Shown: piece after piece, positions 1-9,503 of the stretch
Layout of the letters: each line of letters opens with the position of its first letter
Position numbering within the stretch: the stretch's first letter is position 1
Assembly: GCF_007859075.1 (NCBI RefSeq)
Contig: NZ_VOAK01000020.1
Location: 310,001 to 374,000, forward strand
Length of the DNA stretch: 64,000 nt
Direction of reading: 5' to 3'
Origin: Gemmobacter aquaticus
GTDB taxonomy: Bacteria > Pseudomonadota > Alphaproteobacteria > Rhodobacterales > Rhodobacteraceae
Translations under genes and position numbers: made by a program
The notes under the pieces: generated by a model
Databases searched by the model: none
Seen by the model: the letters and a program-made list of their open reading frames with translations, nothing else
What the model was told of the DNA's origin: nothing

Positions 1-146
1 TCCAGCCGTTTCATCGATCGATGACGAGGTGCCGGAGACACAAAGCAGGCACATGGAAACCTCTTATAACAATCGCGCGAAATCCATCACCGCGCATCCT
101 GCGGTTGTAGCAGGCGGCGATCAAGCCGGAAAGACAGACTGGTGTT

Positions 147-932
147 TCAGATTTGTGGACAAACCACCGCGACCAGTTCCGAATTGGGATCAGCCAGATC
201 GTCGATGACATCAAAATGGTGTCGTCCTTGCGCAACAGTCCAGGGGCAGGCCCATGCCTCTGACAGGGTCCGCGCTTGCCAGAGGAAAGTGGGGCGTTCC
301 TGCCCGCCGACCCATACATGCGCCTCGGTGCCCGGCCGCAGGGTCAGGCGGGCCGGGCTTTCAGCGGCACATTCTGCAGGATCGAGGCGCAGTTGATCGT
401 TCATCGCGGTCTGCATCAGGGGCGCCAGTTCAGAGAGCGGGGAAATCGGCACCACCCGGCGGATGGGCGGTACGGGTTGATCGGTATTGCCCATGCGCGC
501 TGCCAGATGCCCGCCCGCCGAATGGCCGGTGACAGTGATCTGCAGATCGGGAAGCCGCGCCGCAAGGCTGCGCAAGGCCTGCGCGATCTGTTGGGCCATC
601 TCGGTGATCCGTGCTGCGGGCGCCAGCGTGTAGGCGGGCATGGCGCAGGCCCAGCCCCGTGCAAGTGCGCCCCCCGCAAGATGCGACCAGTCCTCGGGCC
701 CGAAGGCCAGCCAGTAGCCGCCATGGACAAAGACCATCAGGCCGCGCGGCTTTTCATCCGGCAGAAACAGGTCCATGATCTGCCTCTCTGCCGGACCATA
801 GCGCAGCCCTGTTTCGGCGCGCGGCCCAAGGCTTGCGCGGAAGTCGGCAGCCGCTGCGCGCCAGCGTGACGGATACGCCTCGGCGCCGGGAATGAAGGCG
901 GCATTGGCATAGGCGGTGTCGGCGTCCTGCAT
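147..932 (-). CDS. alpha/beta hydrolase, kynurenine-formamidase/esterase-like
   Basis: A 261-residue cytoplasmic protein of the alpha/beta-hydrolase fold. HGGYW at about residues 70-74 is the oxyanion-hole motif of the hormone-sensitive-lipase/arylformamidase branch. GHSAGGH at 136-142 holds the nucleophile serine, and a HHFDVIDD segment near the C-terminus supplies the likely catalytic histidine. This combination is seen in arylformamidase-like esterases, but no other tryptophan-degradation gene is nearby, so the substrate is not established. I chose the ATG at 932; an upstream in-frame extension to 1025 would run into the divergent adaptor gene. The 146 bases after its stop show no gene. 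Confidence 0.75.
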   Translation of the reverse strand: MQDADTAYANAAFIPGAEAYPSRWRAAAADFRASLGPRAETGLRYGPAERQIMDLFLPDEKPRGLMVFVHGGYWLAFGPEDWSHLAGGALARGWACAMPAYTLAPAARITEMAQQIAQALRSLAARLPDLQITVTGHSAGGHLAARMGNTDQPVPPIRRVVPISPLSELAPLMQTAMNDQLRLDPAECAAESPARLTLRPGTEAHVWVGGQERPTFLWQARTLSEAWACPWTVAQGRHHFDVIDDLADPNSELVAVVCPQI

Positions 933-1028
933 GGCGGCTCCGGATTTTGTGATGACATGAACGTGGGTTTTCGTCGCCGGAAATACGGTCCATGAACGTA
1001 TCACCCGTGATGGTTGCTGGAGCAAGTG

Positions 1029-2285
1029 ATGACGGAACAGGCCGAGGACGTGCAGAAGGTGCTGGCAGGTGGTGGGCGGAAGCGTCGGGGACGGACGCTT
1101 GCGGTGCTGGTGCTGCTTGCCCTGCTGGCGGGCGGCGCGGGTTATGGCTGGTATGCGCGGTCTATGGCCGGCGCACAGGTCAGCTATGTAACCGAGCCCG
1201 CCGTGGCCCAGCCCCTGACCGTGCGCGTCACCGCCACCGGCACCGTCCAGCCCACAACCCAGGTCGAGGTCTCGTCAGAGCTTTCCGGCACGCTTGCGAC
1301 TGTGGACGTTGATTACAACGACGCGATCGAGGTGGGGCAGGTGCTGGCCCGGCTCGACAGCCGGAAGATGGAGGCACTGGTCGCAAATGCCGAGGCGTCG
1401 CTGGCCCGGGCGAAGGCGCAGGTTGCGCAGGCCGAGGCAGCCGCCCGCCTTGCCGGCACCGAACTGGCCCGCGCGAAAGAGCTTGGTCAGCGCGGGATCA
1501 GCGCCCATGCCGCGCTGGAGACAGCCGAGGCCGAGGATCTGCGCGCAAAGGCCGAGCTCGACAGCGCCCGCGCCGATCTGACGCTGGCCGAGGCGAACCT
1601 GCGGCTGGAACAGGCCGATCTCGACAAGGCGACCATCCGGTCGCCGATCCGGGGTATCGTGCTGAACCGCACCGCCGAGGTGGGGCAGATCGTAGCCTCC
1701 TCGCTGAATGCGCCGGTGCTGTTCACGCTGGCCGAAGATCTGTCGCAGATGGAGTTGCAGGTCGATGTGGACGAGGCGGATATCGGCCAGGTCTCGGTCG
1801 GGAATACCGCGCAGTTCACGGTCGAGGCCTGGCGTGATCGGCCCTTCCCGGCAGAGATCACCCAGTTGCGCTTTGCCCCCGAGGACACCGAAGGCGTGGT
1901 CACCTACAAGGCGGTGCTGTCGGTCGACAACTCGGAAGGCCTGCTGCGACCGGGCATGACGGCCACTGCCGACATCACCGTCAGAACGGTGGACGACGCG
2001 CTGACCGTGCCCAACGCGGCCTTGCGCTTTGCGCCCACCGTTTCAGCCGAGCCGCGCGCCTCGCGGTCAAGTGGTGGCAGCCTTCTGTCCTTTGTCATGC
2101 CGCGCCGCCCGCCGCCATCAAGCGCCACCGCCGGTGCGCCGGGTCGGTCGGTCTGGGTCCTGCGCCAGGGCGTACCGGTCGAGATTCCGGTGACCCCCGG
2201 CCTGACGGATGGCCAGCATACCGAGGTGAAGGCCGAAGGACTGGCCGAGGGCGATCTGGTGATCGTCGATCAGACCGGGGGCTGA
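1029..2285 (+). CDS. MacA/HlyD-type periplasmic adaptor of an efflux ABC transporter
   Basis: A 418-residue membrane-fusion (adaptor) protein that would link the inner-membrane ABC pump encoded downstream to an outer-membrane channel. It has one N-terminal membrane segment (about residues 20-40, followed by GYGWYA), a lipoyl/barrel-sandwich half-motif, and a long Ala/Glu/Lys-rich coiled coil (about 120-205). The second lipoyl half (IRSPIRGIVLNR) and a beta-barrel region follow. The ATG at 1029 has GGAG six bases upstream; a TTG at 1014 is a poorer start. It is three bases from the ATPase gene, so one operon. Substrate unknown; MacA-like adaptors export macrolides, peptides or lipids. Confidence 0.85.
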   Translation: MTEQAEDVQKVLAGGGRKRRGRTLAVLVLLALLAGGAGYGWYARSMAGAQVSYVTEPAVAQPLTVRVTATGTVQPTTQVEVSSELSGTLATVDVDYNDAIEVGQVLARLDSRKMEALVANAEASLARAKAQVAQAEAAARLAGTELARAKELGQRGISAHAALETAEAEDLRAKAELDSARADLTLAEANLRLEQADLDKATIRSPIRGIVLNRTAEVGQIVASSLNAPVLFTLAEDLSQMELQVDVDEADIGQVSVGNTAQFTVEAWRDRPFPAEITQLRFAPEDTEGVVTYKAVLSVDNSEGLLRPGMTATADITVRTVDDALTVPNAALRFAPTVSAEPRASRSSGGSLLSFVMPRRPPPSSATAGAPGRSVWVLRQGVPVEIPVTPGLTDGQHTEVKAEGLAEGDLVIVDQTGG

Positions 2286-2288
2286 CCG

Positions 2289-3011
2289 ATGGCCGACCTT
2301 GTCGAGATGCCCGGCGCCCCGCTGATCGAATTTCGCAACGTGCGTCGCGTCTATGGCACTGGCGAGGCCGAGGTGCGCGCGCTGGACGGCGTCAGCTTGA
2401 CCATTCGCAAGGGTGAGTTTGTGGCGATCATGGGACCTTCGGGATCGGGCAAGTCAACGGCGATGAACATCATCGGCTGCCTTGACCGCCCGACCACCGG
2501 AGAGCATCTGTTCCGGGGGGTTGAACTCGGCCAGCTTGGTCAGGACCAGCGTGCGCTGTTTAGGCGCCACTACCTTGGCTTCGTTTTTCAGGGGTTCAAC
2601 CTGCTTCCGCGCACCACGGCGCTGGAGAATGTGGAACTGCCGATGATCTATCGGGGGCTGCCGCATGCAGAGCGTATCGAGCGCGCCCGTGCCGCGCTGG
2701 ATCGCGTGGGGCTGAAGGGGCGCGAGGATCACCACCCCTCGCAGCTTTCAGGCGGCCAGCAGCAGCGCGTTGCCATTGCGCGCGCGCTGGCGGGGAACCC
2801 TGCGGTGATCCTTGCGGACGAGCCGACCGGCAACCTCGACTCGCACCGCTCGCATGAGATCATGGGGTTGCTGACCGAGTTGAACCGCGAGGGCATTACC
2901 ATTGTCATGGTCACGCATGAGGATGACATGGCCGAATATGCCTCGCGATTCATGGAGTTCACCGACGGCCATCTGACGCGCGACCATGCGCGGCAAGGCA
3001 AGGTGGCGTGA
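2289..3011 (+). CDS. MacB-like ABC transporter ATP-binding protein
   Basis: A 240-residue ABC ATPase of the MacB/LolD group. Visible motifs are Walker A GPSGSGKS (about residue 50), Q-loop FVFQGFNL, signature LSGGQQQR, Walker B ILADEPTGNLD and the switch histidine in VMVTHED. In E. coli MacB the ATPase is fused to the permease; here it is a separate gene whose stop overlaps the permease start (TGATG). With the adaptor upstream it forms a three-gene tripartite efflux or mechanotransmission-type transporter. Confidence 0.9.
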   Translation: MADLVEMPGAPLIEFRNVRRVYGTGEAEVRALDGVSLTIRKGEFVAIMGPSGSGKSTAMNIIGCLDRPTTGEHLFRGVELGQLGQDQRALFRRHYLGFVFQGFNLLPRTTALENVELPMIYRGLPHAERIERARAALDRVGLKGREDHHPSQLSGGQQQRVAIARALAGNPAVILADEPTGNLDSHRSHEIMGLLTELNREGITIVMVTHEDDMAEYASRFMEFTDGHLTRDHARQGKVA

Positions 3012-4213
3012 TGCTGTGGGAGACGATCCGACTGGCCGTTCAGGCGATCCGCCGCAACGTGCTGCGCTCACTTCTGACGGTTCTTGGGGTGGTGATCGGC
3101 GTCGCTTCGGTGATTGCCATGCTCACGGTGGGCGAGGGGTCTTCGCGCGCAGTGGCGGCGCAGGTGTCGTCCATGGGGTCGAACCTGTTGATCATGCGTC
3201 CTGGACGGCAAGGGTTCGGGCCGCCCGGAAGCGATGCGCCCAAGTTCGATCTGGCCGATGTTGCCGCGATACAGCAGTTGTCATCGGTCGCCTATGCCGC
3301 CCCAGTGGTCAATAGCACCCAGACTGTGGTCTACGGCAATGCCAATACATCGACCCAGATCACCGGAACGAGCGCGGCCTATCTGCCGCTTGGCGGCTGG
3401 CAAGTCACTTCCGGTCGCGCCTTTACCGATGCCGAGGAACGCGGCGGAGCGGCCTTGTGCCTTGTGGGAACCTCTGTCCGGGAAGAGCTCTTCGGTTCGG
3501 TCGATCCGGTGGGGCAGACCATCCGCATCAAACAGTTGTCATGCGACGTGGTTGGCGCGCTTGGGTCCAAGGGGGCCTCGGCCATGGGTTCGGATCAGGA
3601 TGACGTCATCATCATGCCGATCCGCACCCTGCAACGGCGGATCATTGGTAATGCCGACGTCAACAGCATTTCCATAGGGCTGAAAGACGGGATATCGACC
3701 AGCCGGGGATTGCGCGATATCGGCGCATTGATGCGCGAACGCCGCAAGATCGGGGATGGTGCGGACAACAACTTCAACATCATCGACATGAAAGAGGTCG
3801 CGAGCACCCTCTCGGGCGTCAACTCGGTGCTGACGGGCATGCTGAGCGCCGTTGCCGCCGTCAGCCTGCTGGTGGGCGGGATCGGCATCATGAACATCAT
3901 GCTCGTCTCGGTGACCGAGCGCACGCGCGAGATCGGCATCCGGCTCAGTGTGGGGGCTACATCTGGTCAGGTGCTGATGCAGTTCCTTGTCGAGGCCGTG
4001 GTTCTGTCCATCGCAGGGGGTGTTCTTGGCATTGCGGTAGGGCTCGGTCTGGCAGCGGGGGCGACATCGGCCATGGGGATACCCTTCACGCCGCAGGGAT
4101 GGGTCATCGCGCTGGCCTTTGCCTTCTCGGCCATCGTGGGCGTGGTATTCGGCTTTTTCCCTGCGCGCCGCGCGGCCCGGCTCGATCCGATCGAGGCGTT
4201 GCGGTATCAGTGA
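3011..4213 (+). CDS. MacB/FtsX-family ABC transporter permease
   Basis: A 400-residue permease. One N-terminal membrane segment (VLRSLLTVLGVVIGVASVIAM) is followed by a periplasmic MacB-core domain of about 220 residues. Three C-terminal membrane segments form the FtsX domain, containing the characteristic MNIMLVSVTERTREIG coupling motif. It works with the preceding ATPase and adaptor. The ATG at 3011 overlaps the ATPase stop by one base; a GTG directly before it (3008) is a possible alternative. A repeat element with two hairpins follows the stop. Confidence 0.88.
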   Translation: MLWETIRLAVQAIRRNVLRSLLTVLGVVIGVASVIAMLTVGEGSSRAVAAQVSSMGSNLLIMRPGRQGFGPPGSDAPKFDLADVAAIQQLSSVAYAAPVVNSTQTVVYGNANTSTQITGTSAAYLPLGGWQVTSGRAFTDAEERGGAALCLVGTSVREELFGSVDPVGQTIRIKQLSCDVVGALGSKGASAMGSDQDDVIIMPIRTLQRRIIGNADVNSISIGLKDGISTSRGLRDIGALMRERRKIGDGADNNFNIIDMKEVASTLSGVNSVLTGMLSAVAAVSLLVGGIGIMNIMLVSVTERTREIGIRLSVGATSGQVLMQFLVEAVVLSIAGGVLGIAVGLGLAAGATSAMGIPFTPQGWVIALAFAFSAIVGVVFGFFPARRAARLDPIEALRYQ

Positions 4214-4225
4214 CGGCGGGGAGCA

Positions 4226-4294
4226 GGGGGCTGTCTGCCCCCTCTTGGGCCTGCGGCCCAATTCACCCCCGAGGATATTTGGGAAAAGAAGAAG
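4226..4294 (+). repeat. dispersed 3'-end element, copy A (behind the MacB-like permease)
   Basis: Two GC hairpins (arms GGGGGC/GCCCCC at 4226-4242 and TTGGGCC/GGCCCAA at 4245-4261) are followed by the conserved block CCCCCGAGGATATTT and a purine run ending AAAAGAAGAA (4266-4294). Four more copies occur in this window, each reading in the direction of the gene it follows. There is no U-tract, so it is not a classical intrinsic terminator. A role in transcript 3'-end formation or stability is inferred. Confidence 0.75.
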
Positions 4295-4338
4295 GCCAGT
4301 CGGGGCGCTTCTCTATTGTGGAACCGTCGGATGAGCAG

Positions 4339-4360
4339 AGGGGGGCGCGAGCGCCCCCCT
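4339..4360 (-). terminator. hairpin between phoB and the MacB-like operon
   Basis: A near-perfect inverted repeat with arms AGGGGGGCG (4339-4347) and CGCCCCCCT (4352-4360) around a four-base loop lies 28 bases after the phoB stop on the minus strand. It has no clear U-tract. It could end phoB transcripts or block read-through between the convergent operons. Confidence 0.45.
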
Positions 4361-4387
4361 TCTTGATACAGATGGCACTGGGTCCGA

Positions 4388-5083
4388 TCAGCCGAGCGCG
4401 TAACCTGCGCCCCGCACCGTGCGCAGGGGATCGTCACCGCCGTGCTGGCACAGCGCCTTGCGCAGCCGCCCGATATGGACATCGACCGTGCGTGTGTCGA
4501 CATAGATGTCGCGACCCCAGACCCGATCCAGCAGCGCTTCGCGGCTCCAGACCCGGCCAGGCTTTTCCATGAAGGTTGTCAGAAGGCGGAACTCGGTCGG
4601 CCCCAGCTTCAAGACCTTGTCAGCCCGGTAGACGCGATGAGTTTCCGGATCGAGGCGGATGTCGTCGAACTCCAGCACGACGCCGGCTGTCGACGGGCGG
4701 ACGCGCCGAAGCTGCGCCCGTGCCCGCGCCATCAGTTCCAGCACCGAATAGGGCTTGATGACATAGTCATCCGCGCCAGTTTCCAGCCCCCGCACGCGGT
4801 CAACCTCTTCGGCGCGGGCCGAGAGAAGGATGATCGGGATGGAGCGCGTCTCGGGCCGCATCTTCAGGCGTCGGCAGACCTCGATGCCCGAAAGGTTGGG
4901 CATCATCCAGTCAAGGATGATGATGTCGGGCGCGGCCTCGTCCACCATCATCATCGCCTCTTCGCCATCGGATGCCTGGCTTACGGCAAAGCCCTCGGCC
5001 TCAAGGTTATAGGCAAGAACCTCGCGCTGCGCGGGCTCGTCCTCAACCAGAAGGACGGTCGGTTGTGCCTGTGCTGACGCCAT
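4388..5083 (-). CDS. phoB: phosphate regulon response regulator PhoB
   Basis: A 231-residue OmpR/PhoB-family regulator. The receiver domain shows the acidic pair in VEDEP, the phosphoacceptor Asp in IIILDWMMPN and the conserved Lys in DYVIKPYS. The C-terminal winged helix carries LGPTEFRLL and the ending TVRGAGYAL. Phosphorylated PhoB would bind the half-sites upstream of pstS. I chose the ATG at 5083 (GAGG just upstream) over a longer frame to 5149, because the receiver fold begins at once and the gap to phoU is then four bases. No phoR kinase gene lies in the window. Confidence 0.93.
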   Translation of the reverse strand: MASAQAQPTVLLVEDEPAQREVLAYNLEAEGFAVSQASDGEEAMMMVDEAAPDIIILDWMMPNLSGIEVCRRLKMRPETRSIPIILLSARAEEVDRVRGLETGADDYVIKPYSVLELMARARAQLRRVRPSTAGVVLEFDDIRLDPETHRVYRADKVLKLGPTEFRLLTTFMEKPGRVWSREALLDRVWGRDIYVDTRTVDVHIGRLRKALCQHGGDDPLRTVRGAGYALG

Positions 5084-5087
5084 TGCC

Positions 5088-5813
5088 TCAGCCTTCCATC
5101 CGCGATGCGGCGGCCAGCGCCGAGACGCCGGAGTCCTTGGGGCGCTCATCGGTCGGCAACTGGCCTTCGACCAGATAGATCACCTGTTCGGCGATGCCGG
5201 TCGCATGGTCGCCCACGCGCTCGATGTTCTTGGCGATGAAGTGCAGGTGCATGCAGGTCGTGATGTTGCGCGGGTCTTCCAGCATGTGGGTCAGGAACTC
5301 GCGGAAGAGACCGTTGTACATCTGGTCGATTTCCTGATCCCGCTGGCGCACCTCATGCGCGAGCTTGAGGTCGCGCGCGATGTAGGCATCAAGCGCGTCC
5401 TTCAGCTGCATCACGACGGTGCGCGACATCCGACGGATCGAGCCCGTGGCACCGTCAATCTGCGGCAGTTGCGACAGAACGAGGCTGCGTTTGGCCAGGT
5501 TCTTGGCATAGTCGCCGCAGCGTTCCAGCTGGCCCGCGATCCGCATCACCGACAGAACGGTGCGCAGATCGGTGGCCGCAGGGGTGCGCACAGCAATCAG
5601 GCGCGCGCATTCGTGCTGGATCTGGTCTTCCATGCTGTCGATCGCGCTGTCATTCGCGCGCACCTTGGCGGCCAGCTCCTCATCGCGTGTGTCCAGCGCC
5701 TGTGCTGCGTCGAGCATGGCGGCCTCAACAAGCCCCCCCATCTTCATCACCATGGCCTGGACGCTTTCCAGATCACGGTCGAAGGACGAGACGATGTGTT
5801 TTTCGTTGATCAT
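5088..5813 (-). CDS. phoU: phosphate signalling protein PhoU
   Basis: A 241-residue all-helical protein with the duplicated three-helix PhoU repeat; acidic metal-binding patches (ERCGDYAKN and ERVGDHATG) occur once in each half. PhoU couples the Pst transporter to the PhoR/PhoB system and restrains phosphate uptake when phosphate is plentiful. It lies between pstB (12-base gap) and phoB (4-base gap) in one minus-strand operon. Confidence 0.93.
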   Translation of the reverse strand: MINEKHIVSSFDRDLESVQAMVMKMGGLVEAAMLDAAQALDTRDEELAAKVRANDSAIDSMEDQIQHECARLIAVRTPAATDLRTVLSVMRIAGQLERCGDYAKNLAKRSLVLSQLPQIDGATGSIRRMSRTVVMQLKDALDAYIARDLKLAHEVRQRDQEIDQMYNGLFREFLTHMLEDPRNITTCMHLHFIAKNIERVGDHATGIAEQVIYLVEGQLPTDERPKDSGVSALAAASRMEG

Positions 5814-5825
5814 GGCGTGCTCCGA

Positions 5826-6623
5826 TCAGCCGATCCGGCCGGTGATGTAGGATTCCGTGCGCGGATCTTTCGGATTGGTAAAGATCTGCCCCGTCTCGCC
5901 GTATTCGACGAGATGGCCAAGGTGGAAGAAGGCGGTCCGCTGGCTGACGCGCGCGGCCTGCTGCATCGAGTGGGTCACGATCACGACCGAGAATTGCGAG
6001 CGCAACTCGTCGATCAGTTCCTCGACCTGGGCGGTGGCGATGGGGTCAAGCGCCGAGCAGGGCTCGTCCATCAGAAGCACTTCGGGCGAGGTTGCAACCG
6101 CGCGCGCAATGCACAGGCGCTGCTGCTGGCCGCCCGAAAGGCCGGTGCCGGGGGCGTCGAGGCGGTCTTTCACCTCGTTCCACAGCGCGGCGCGTTTCAG
6201 CGACATCTCCACCACTTCGTCGAGTTCCGCCTTGTTGCGGGTCAGACCGTGGATGCGCGGGCCGTAGGCCACGTTCTCGTAGATCGACTTGGGGAAGGGG
6301 TTGGGTTTCTGGAACACCATCCCCACCCGCGCGCGCAGGGTCACGGGGTCGACGCGCTTGTCGTAGATGTTTTCGCCATCAAGTTTGATCTCGCCCAGAA
6401 CCCGGGCCGATGCGACGGTGTCGTTCATCCGGTTCAGGCAGCGCAGGAAAGTCGATTTCCCACAGCCCGAGGGGCCAATGAAGGCGGTCACGGTGCCAGA
6501 CAGGATATCGACGTCGACATCCTTCAGGGCGTGGTTTTCACCGTAATAGACCTGCACCCCACGGGCGGTCATCTTGGCGGTTTCAGTGGACACTTTTCTA
6601 TCCGCAATTCGCATGTCGTTCAT
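5826..6623 (-). CDS. pstB: phosphate ABC transporter ATP-binding protein PstB
   Basis: A 265-residue ATPase of the high-affinity phosphate importer. Motifs are Walker [10 protein letters not shown], PstB-typical LRCLNRMND, signature LSGGQQQRL, Walker [14 protein letters not shown] and switch [10 protein letters not shown]. The start at 6623 (MNDMRIAD) has AGAGG upstream and leaves ten bases to pstA; an in-frame extension to 6680 would overlap pstA and is not needed. Confidence 0.94.
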   Translation of the reverse strand: MNDMRIADRKVSTETAKMTARGVQVYYGENHALKDVDVDILSGTVTAFIGPSGCGKSTFLRCLNRMNDTVASARVLGEIKLDGENIYDKRVDPVTLRARVGMVFQKPNPFPKSIYENVAYGPRIHGLTRNKAELDEVVEMSLKRAALWNEVKDRLDAPGTGLSGGQQQRLCIARAVATSPEVLLMDEPCSALDPIATAQVEELIDELRSQFSVVIVTHSMQQAARVSQRTAFFHLGHLVEYGETGQIFTNPKDPRTESYITGRIG

Positions 6624-6633
6624 GGGCGGCCTC

Positions 6634-7986
6634 TTACCAGCGGCGTTCAAATCGGCGGCGCAGCACGATCGCAACCGCATTCATCAGAAGAAGGAAGACG
6701 AGAAGGACGATGATCGCGCCCGAAGCCCGTTCCACGAAGGCCGGATCGGAACGCTGCGTCCATTGGTAGACCTGCACGGGCAGGGCGGTGGCGGGCTGCA
6801 TCAAGCCCTGCGGCGGCGCGGCAGGGAAGTCCTTCACAAAGGCCACCATGCCGATCAGAAGCAGGGGGGCGCTTTCGCCAAGCGCACGCGCAAGGCCAAG
6901 GATCGTGCCCGTCAGGATGCCGGGCATGGCCAGCGGCAGCACATGGTGGAAGATCGACTGCATCTTCGATGCGCCCACGCCCAGTGCCGCATCGCGGATC
7001 GACGGCGGAACCGCCTTCAGCGCCGCGCGGGTGGCAATGATGATGGTGGGCAGTGTCATCAGCGTCAGCACAAGCCCCCCGACGATGGGCGCCGACTGCG
7101 GCAGACCCATGAAGTTGATGAACAACGCAAGCGCGAGGATACCATAGACGATCGAGGGCACGGCGGCCAGATTGGCGATGTTCACCTCGATCAGGTCGGT
7201 CCATTTGTTCTTTGGGGCCATTTCTTCAAGGTAGATCGAGGTCGCGACACCGATGGGCAGCGACAGGACCAGCACGATGATCATCATATAGGCCGAACCC
7301 AGGATCGCCACGCCCAGGCCTGCGGTTTCGGGCCGCAGTTCCGACGAGTCCGACATGGTCAGGAAGCCCCAGTTCCACTTCGTCTCGATGATGCCCGCGT
7401 CATGCATGGCCTGCGCGATCTGAAGCTGCTCGGGGCTGATGTTGCTGTCGAGCTTCGCGCTCTCCATCGTGACGCGACCCTTGAAAAAGCCGTCGACGCG
7501 CGAGGTGGCAAAGGCGTTGAAAGTGATGGTTTGCCCGAGAAGCGACGGGTCGGCCAGCACCATGTTGCGCAGATCGGCCGCAGCCTCTTTCGACATCAGT
7601 CCCATCACGTCCTTTGCCTTGACGGCCGAGGTGTCGATCCCGCGGTTGGCCAGTTCAGCCTCCAGCGCCTTCTGGATCACCTTGCCATAGCCAATGGTCG
7701 TAACCTTCTTCATCACCTCAAGGTCGCGGGTGCCCGACTTGTCGAGCACGGCCTCGTCCAGGGTGATCGGGATTTCCACAACCGTCTGGCGGAAGGCACC
7801 AAAGCCGTTGCCAAGAACCGAGGTGAGGAGGAAGACCAGCGCCAGAAGGCCCACGCTGATCGCGGCCACGCCCATCAGGCGAAAGCGCGTCTCGGCAGCC
7901 TTGCGGCGGCGGGTGCGGGCATCGGCGGTCAGAAGCGAGGCGGGCCGGTTCTGCGGCGCGGCGTCATGCATGCTCGCGTCGGTCAT
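6634..7986 (-). CDS. pstA: phosphate ABC transporter permease PstA (long form)
   Basis: A 450-residue inner-membrane permease, about 150 residues longer than E. coli PstA. The N-terminal third has a membrane segment (about residues 33-55) and a soluble region of the DUF3333 type known from alphaproteobacterial PstA. The C-terminal half holds the permease domain with about six membrane segments and the EAA-type loop ([19 protein letters not shown]). Its start overlaps the pstC stop by four bases, so translation is probably coupled. Confidence 0.92.
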   Translation of the reverse strand: MTDASMHDAAPQNRPASLLTADARTRRRKAAETRFRLMGVAAISVGLLALVFLLTSVLGNGFGAFRQTVVEIPITLDEAVLDKSGTRDLEVMKKVTTIGYGKVIQKALEAELANRGIDTSAVKAKDVMGLMSKEAAADLRNMVLADPSLLGQTITFNAFATSRVDGFFKGRVTMESAKLDSNISPEQLQIAQAMHDAGIIETKWNWGFLTMSDSSELRPETAGLGVAILGSAYMMIIVLVLSLPIGVATSIYLEEMAPKNKWTDLIEVNIANLAAVPSIVYGILALALFINFMGLPQSAPIVGGLVLTLMTLPTIIIATRAALKAVPPSIRDAALGVGASKMQSIFHHVLPLAMPGILTGTILGLARALGESAPLLLIGMVAFVKDFPAAPPQGLMQPATALPVQVYQWTQRSDPAFVERASGAIIVLLVFLLLMNAVAIVLRRRFERRW

Positions 7987-9443
7987 TCGTATTGCTCCCG
8001 ATACTTGCGCACGATCACGAGCGCGAGGACGTTGAGGGCGAGGGTAAAGCAGAAGAGCGTGAGGCCGAGCGCAAAGGCGACCAGCGTCTCGGGGCTGGCA
8101 AACTCGGTATCGCCGGTCAACTGGCTTACGATTTTCACGGTCACCGTGGTCATCGCCTCGAACGGGTTAAGGCTGAGCTTCGCGGCCGCACCGGCGCCCA
8201 TCACCACGATCATCGTCTCGCCGATGGCGCGGCTGGCGGCCAGAAGGATGGCGCCGACGATGCCCGGCAGGGCGGCGGGAAGGACGACGCGCTTGATGGT
8301 TTCGGAATGCGTGGCGCCAAGGCCGAACGAGCCATCCCGCATCGCCTGCGGCACGGCGTTGATAATGTCATCAGACAGCGACGAGACATAGGGGATCAGC
8401 ATAATGCCCATGACCAGACCTGCCGTCATCACTGACGAGGACGAGTCGCCCAGGCCGGCAGGCACGGCAATCCAGTCGCGCAGCAAGGGGCCTACGGTAA
8501 TCAGGGCGAAAAGGCCGTAGACGATCGAGGGGATACCGGCCAGCACCTCGAGCAGCGGCTTCACGGTGGCGCGCACCTTGGGCGTGGCATATTCCGACAG
8601 GTAAATCGCGGCGAGCAGCCCGATCGGCGCCGCGACGATCAGCGAGATGAACGAGACGTAAAGCGTGCCCCAGAGAAGCGGCCAGATGCCCAGTGACGAC
8701 CCACCGCCGAACTTCGGGTTCCAGGTGGTCGAGAAAAGGAAGTCCTTGGCCGGGTAAAGCTGGAAGAAGTGCCAGCTTTCAAAGACCAGCGAGACAATGA
8801 TGCCGACGGTCGTCGCAACCGCGATCATCGAGCAGGACACGAGCAGTACCAGCACGAATTGTTCAACGAGATTGCGCGCGCGCAGTGCCGGGTTGATGCG
8901 GAGGGCGGCAAAGACAAGACCCGCAACTGCGGCCACAATGACCGCAACCGCCATCGCCATGCGCATTGACGCATTCAGGCTGCGGAATTCGCGCGCGGCA
9001 TTCAGGATGGGCTCGCCGACGTTCGAGCCGAGCGCGACGCCGACCTCGGCCAGACGACCGCGGATGTCGCTCAGGTCTGCGCGCAGGGCGTCAATCCCGG
9101 CCTCGTCAAGGCCCGCCTCTTTCGCCATCGCGTCAATCCCGCCGGCGATCCGGCGCACATCGGCCATGACCAGATTGAGGCTGCCTGCGGCGGCGATATC
9201 CGCCTCGGGGACAAGGGCCGCAACGCGGTTTTCAATGATCGAGGGCTGCAGGATCAGCCACGCGCACATCAGCAGCAGCGACGGCACTGCGGTGAACAGA
9301 AAAACCGACCAGCCATAGTATGAAGGCAGCGAGTGCAGGTGCCGGGCATCACCCTCAACGGCAGAAAGCGCCCGATGGCGCCCATAAATAAAGCCGAGGA
9401 CCGCAAGGCCCAGAACGATCAATGTGATTAGTCCAACGCTCAT
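7983..9443 (-). CDS. pstC: phosphate ABC transporter permease PstC (long form)
   Basis: A 486-residue permease, longer than the ~320-residue E. coli protein. It has an N-terminal membrane segment (LITLIVLGLAVLGFIYG), a second near residue 50, a periplasmic region rich in Ala/Asp, another segment near 160, and then the transport domain with the loop GLGATHSETIKRVVLPAALPG. It pairs with PstA. A GC hairpin separates it from pstS upstream. Confidence 0.92.
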   Translation of the reverse strand: MSVGLITLIVLGLAVLGFIYGRHRALSAVEGDARHLHSLPSYYGWSVFLFTAVPSLLLMCAWLILQPSIIENRVAALVPEADIAAAGSLNLVMADVRRIAGGIDAMAKEAGLDEAGIDALRADLSDIRGRLAEVGVALGSNVGEPILNAAREFRSLNASMRMAMAVAVIVAAVAGLVFAALRINPALRARNLVEQFVLVLLVSCSMIAVATTVGIIVSLVFESWHFFQLYPAKDFLFSTTWNPKFGGGSSLGIWPLLWGTLYVSFISLIVAAPIGLLAAIYLSEYATPKVRATVKPLLEVLAGIPSIVYGLFALITVGPLLRDWIAVPAGLGDSSSSVMTAGLVMGIMLIPYVSSLSDDIINAVPQAMRDGSFGLGATHSETIKRVVLPAALPGIVGAILLAASRAIGETMIVVMGAGAAAKLSLNPFEAMTTVTVKIVSQLTGDTEFASPETLVAFALGLTLFCFTLALNVLALVIVRKYREQYE

Positions 9444-9467
9444 GTCTTGCGTCCGCTTGAGAGGGAA

Positions 9468-9490
9468 GGGGGCGCGGATACCGCGCCCCC
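9468..9490 (-). terminator. pstS-pstC intercistronic hairpin
   Basis: A perfect 10-bp inverted repeat (GGGGGCGCGG / CCGCGCCCCC, loop ATA) lies in the 60-base gap between pstS and pstC. It has no U-tract on the minus strand. Such hairpins behind binding-protein genes usually protect or partly terminate the transcript so that the binding protein outnumbers the permease. That role is inferred here. Confidence 0.6.
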
Positions 9491-9503
9491 AAGGTCTGTT
9501 GCC

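Noticed and set aside
1-146. Gene at the left window edge
   Set aside because: Short readings lack start signals or family features.
5205-8391. Long plus-strand open frames (500-600 residues) opposite phoU, pstB and pstA
   Set aside because: They are antisense to conserved genes, have no ribosome-binding sites or recognisable domains, and arise from high-GC codon bias.
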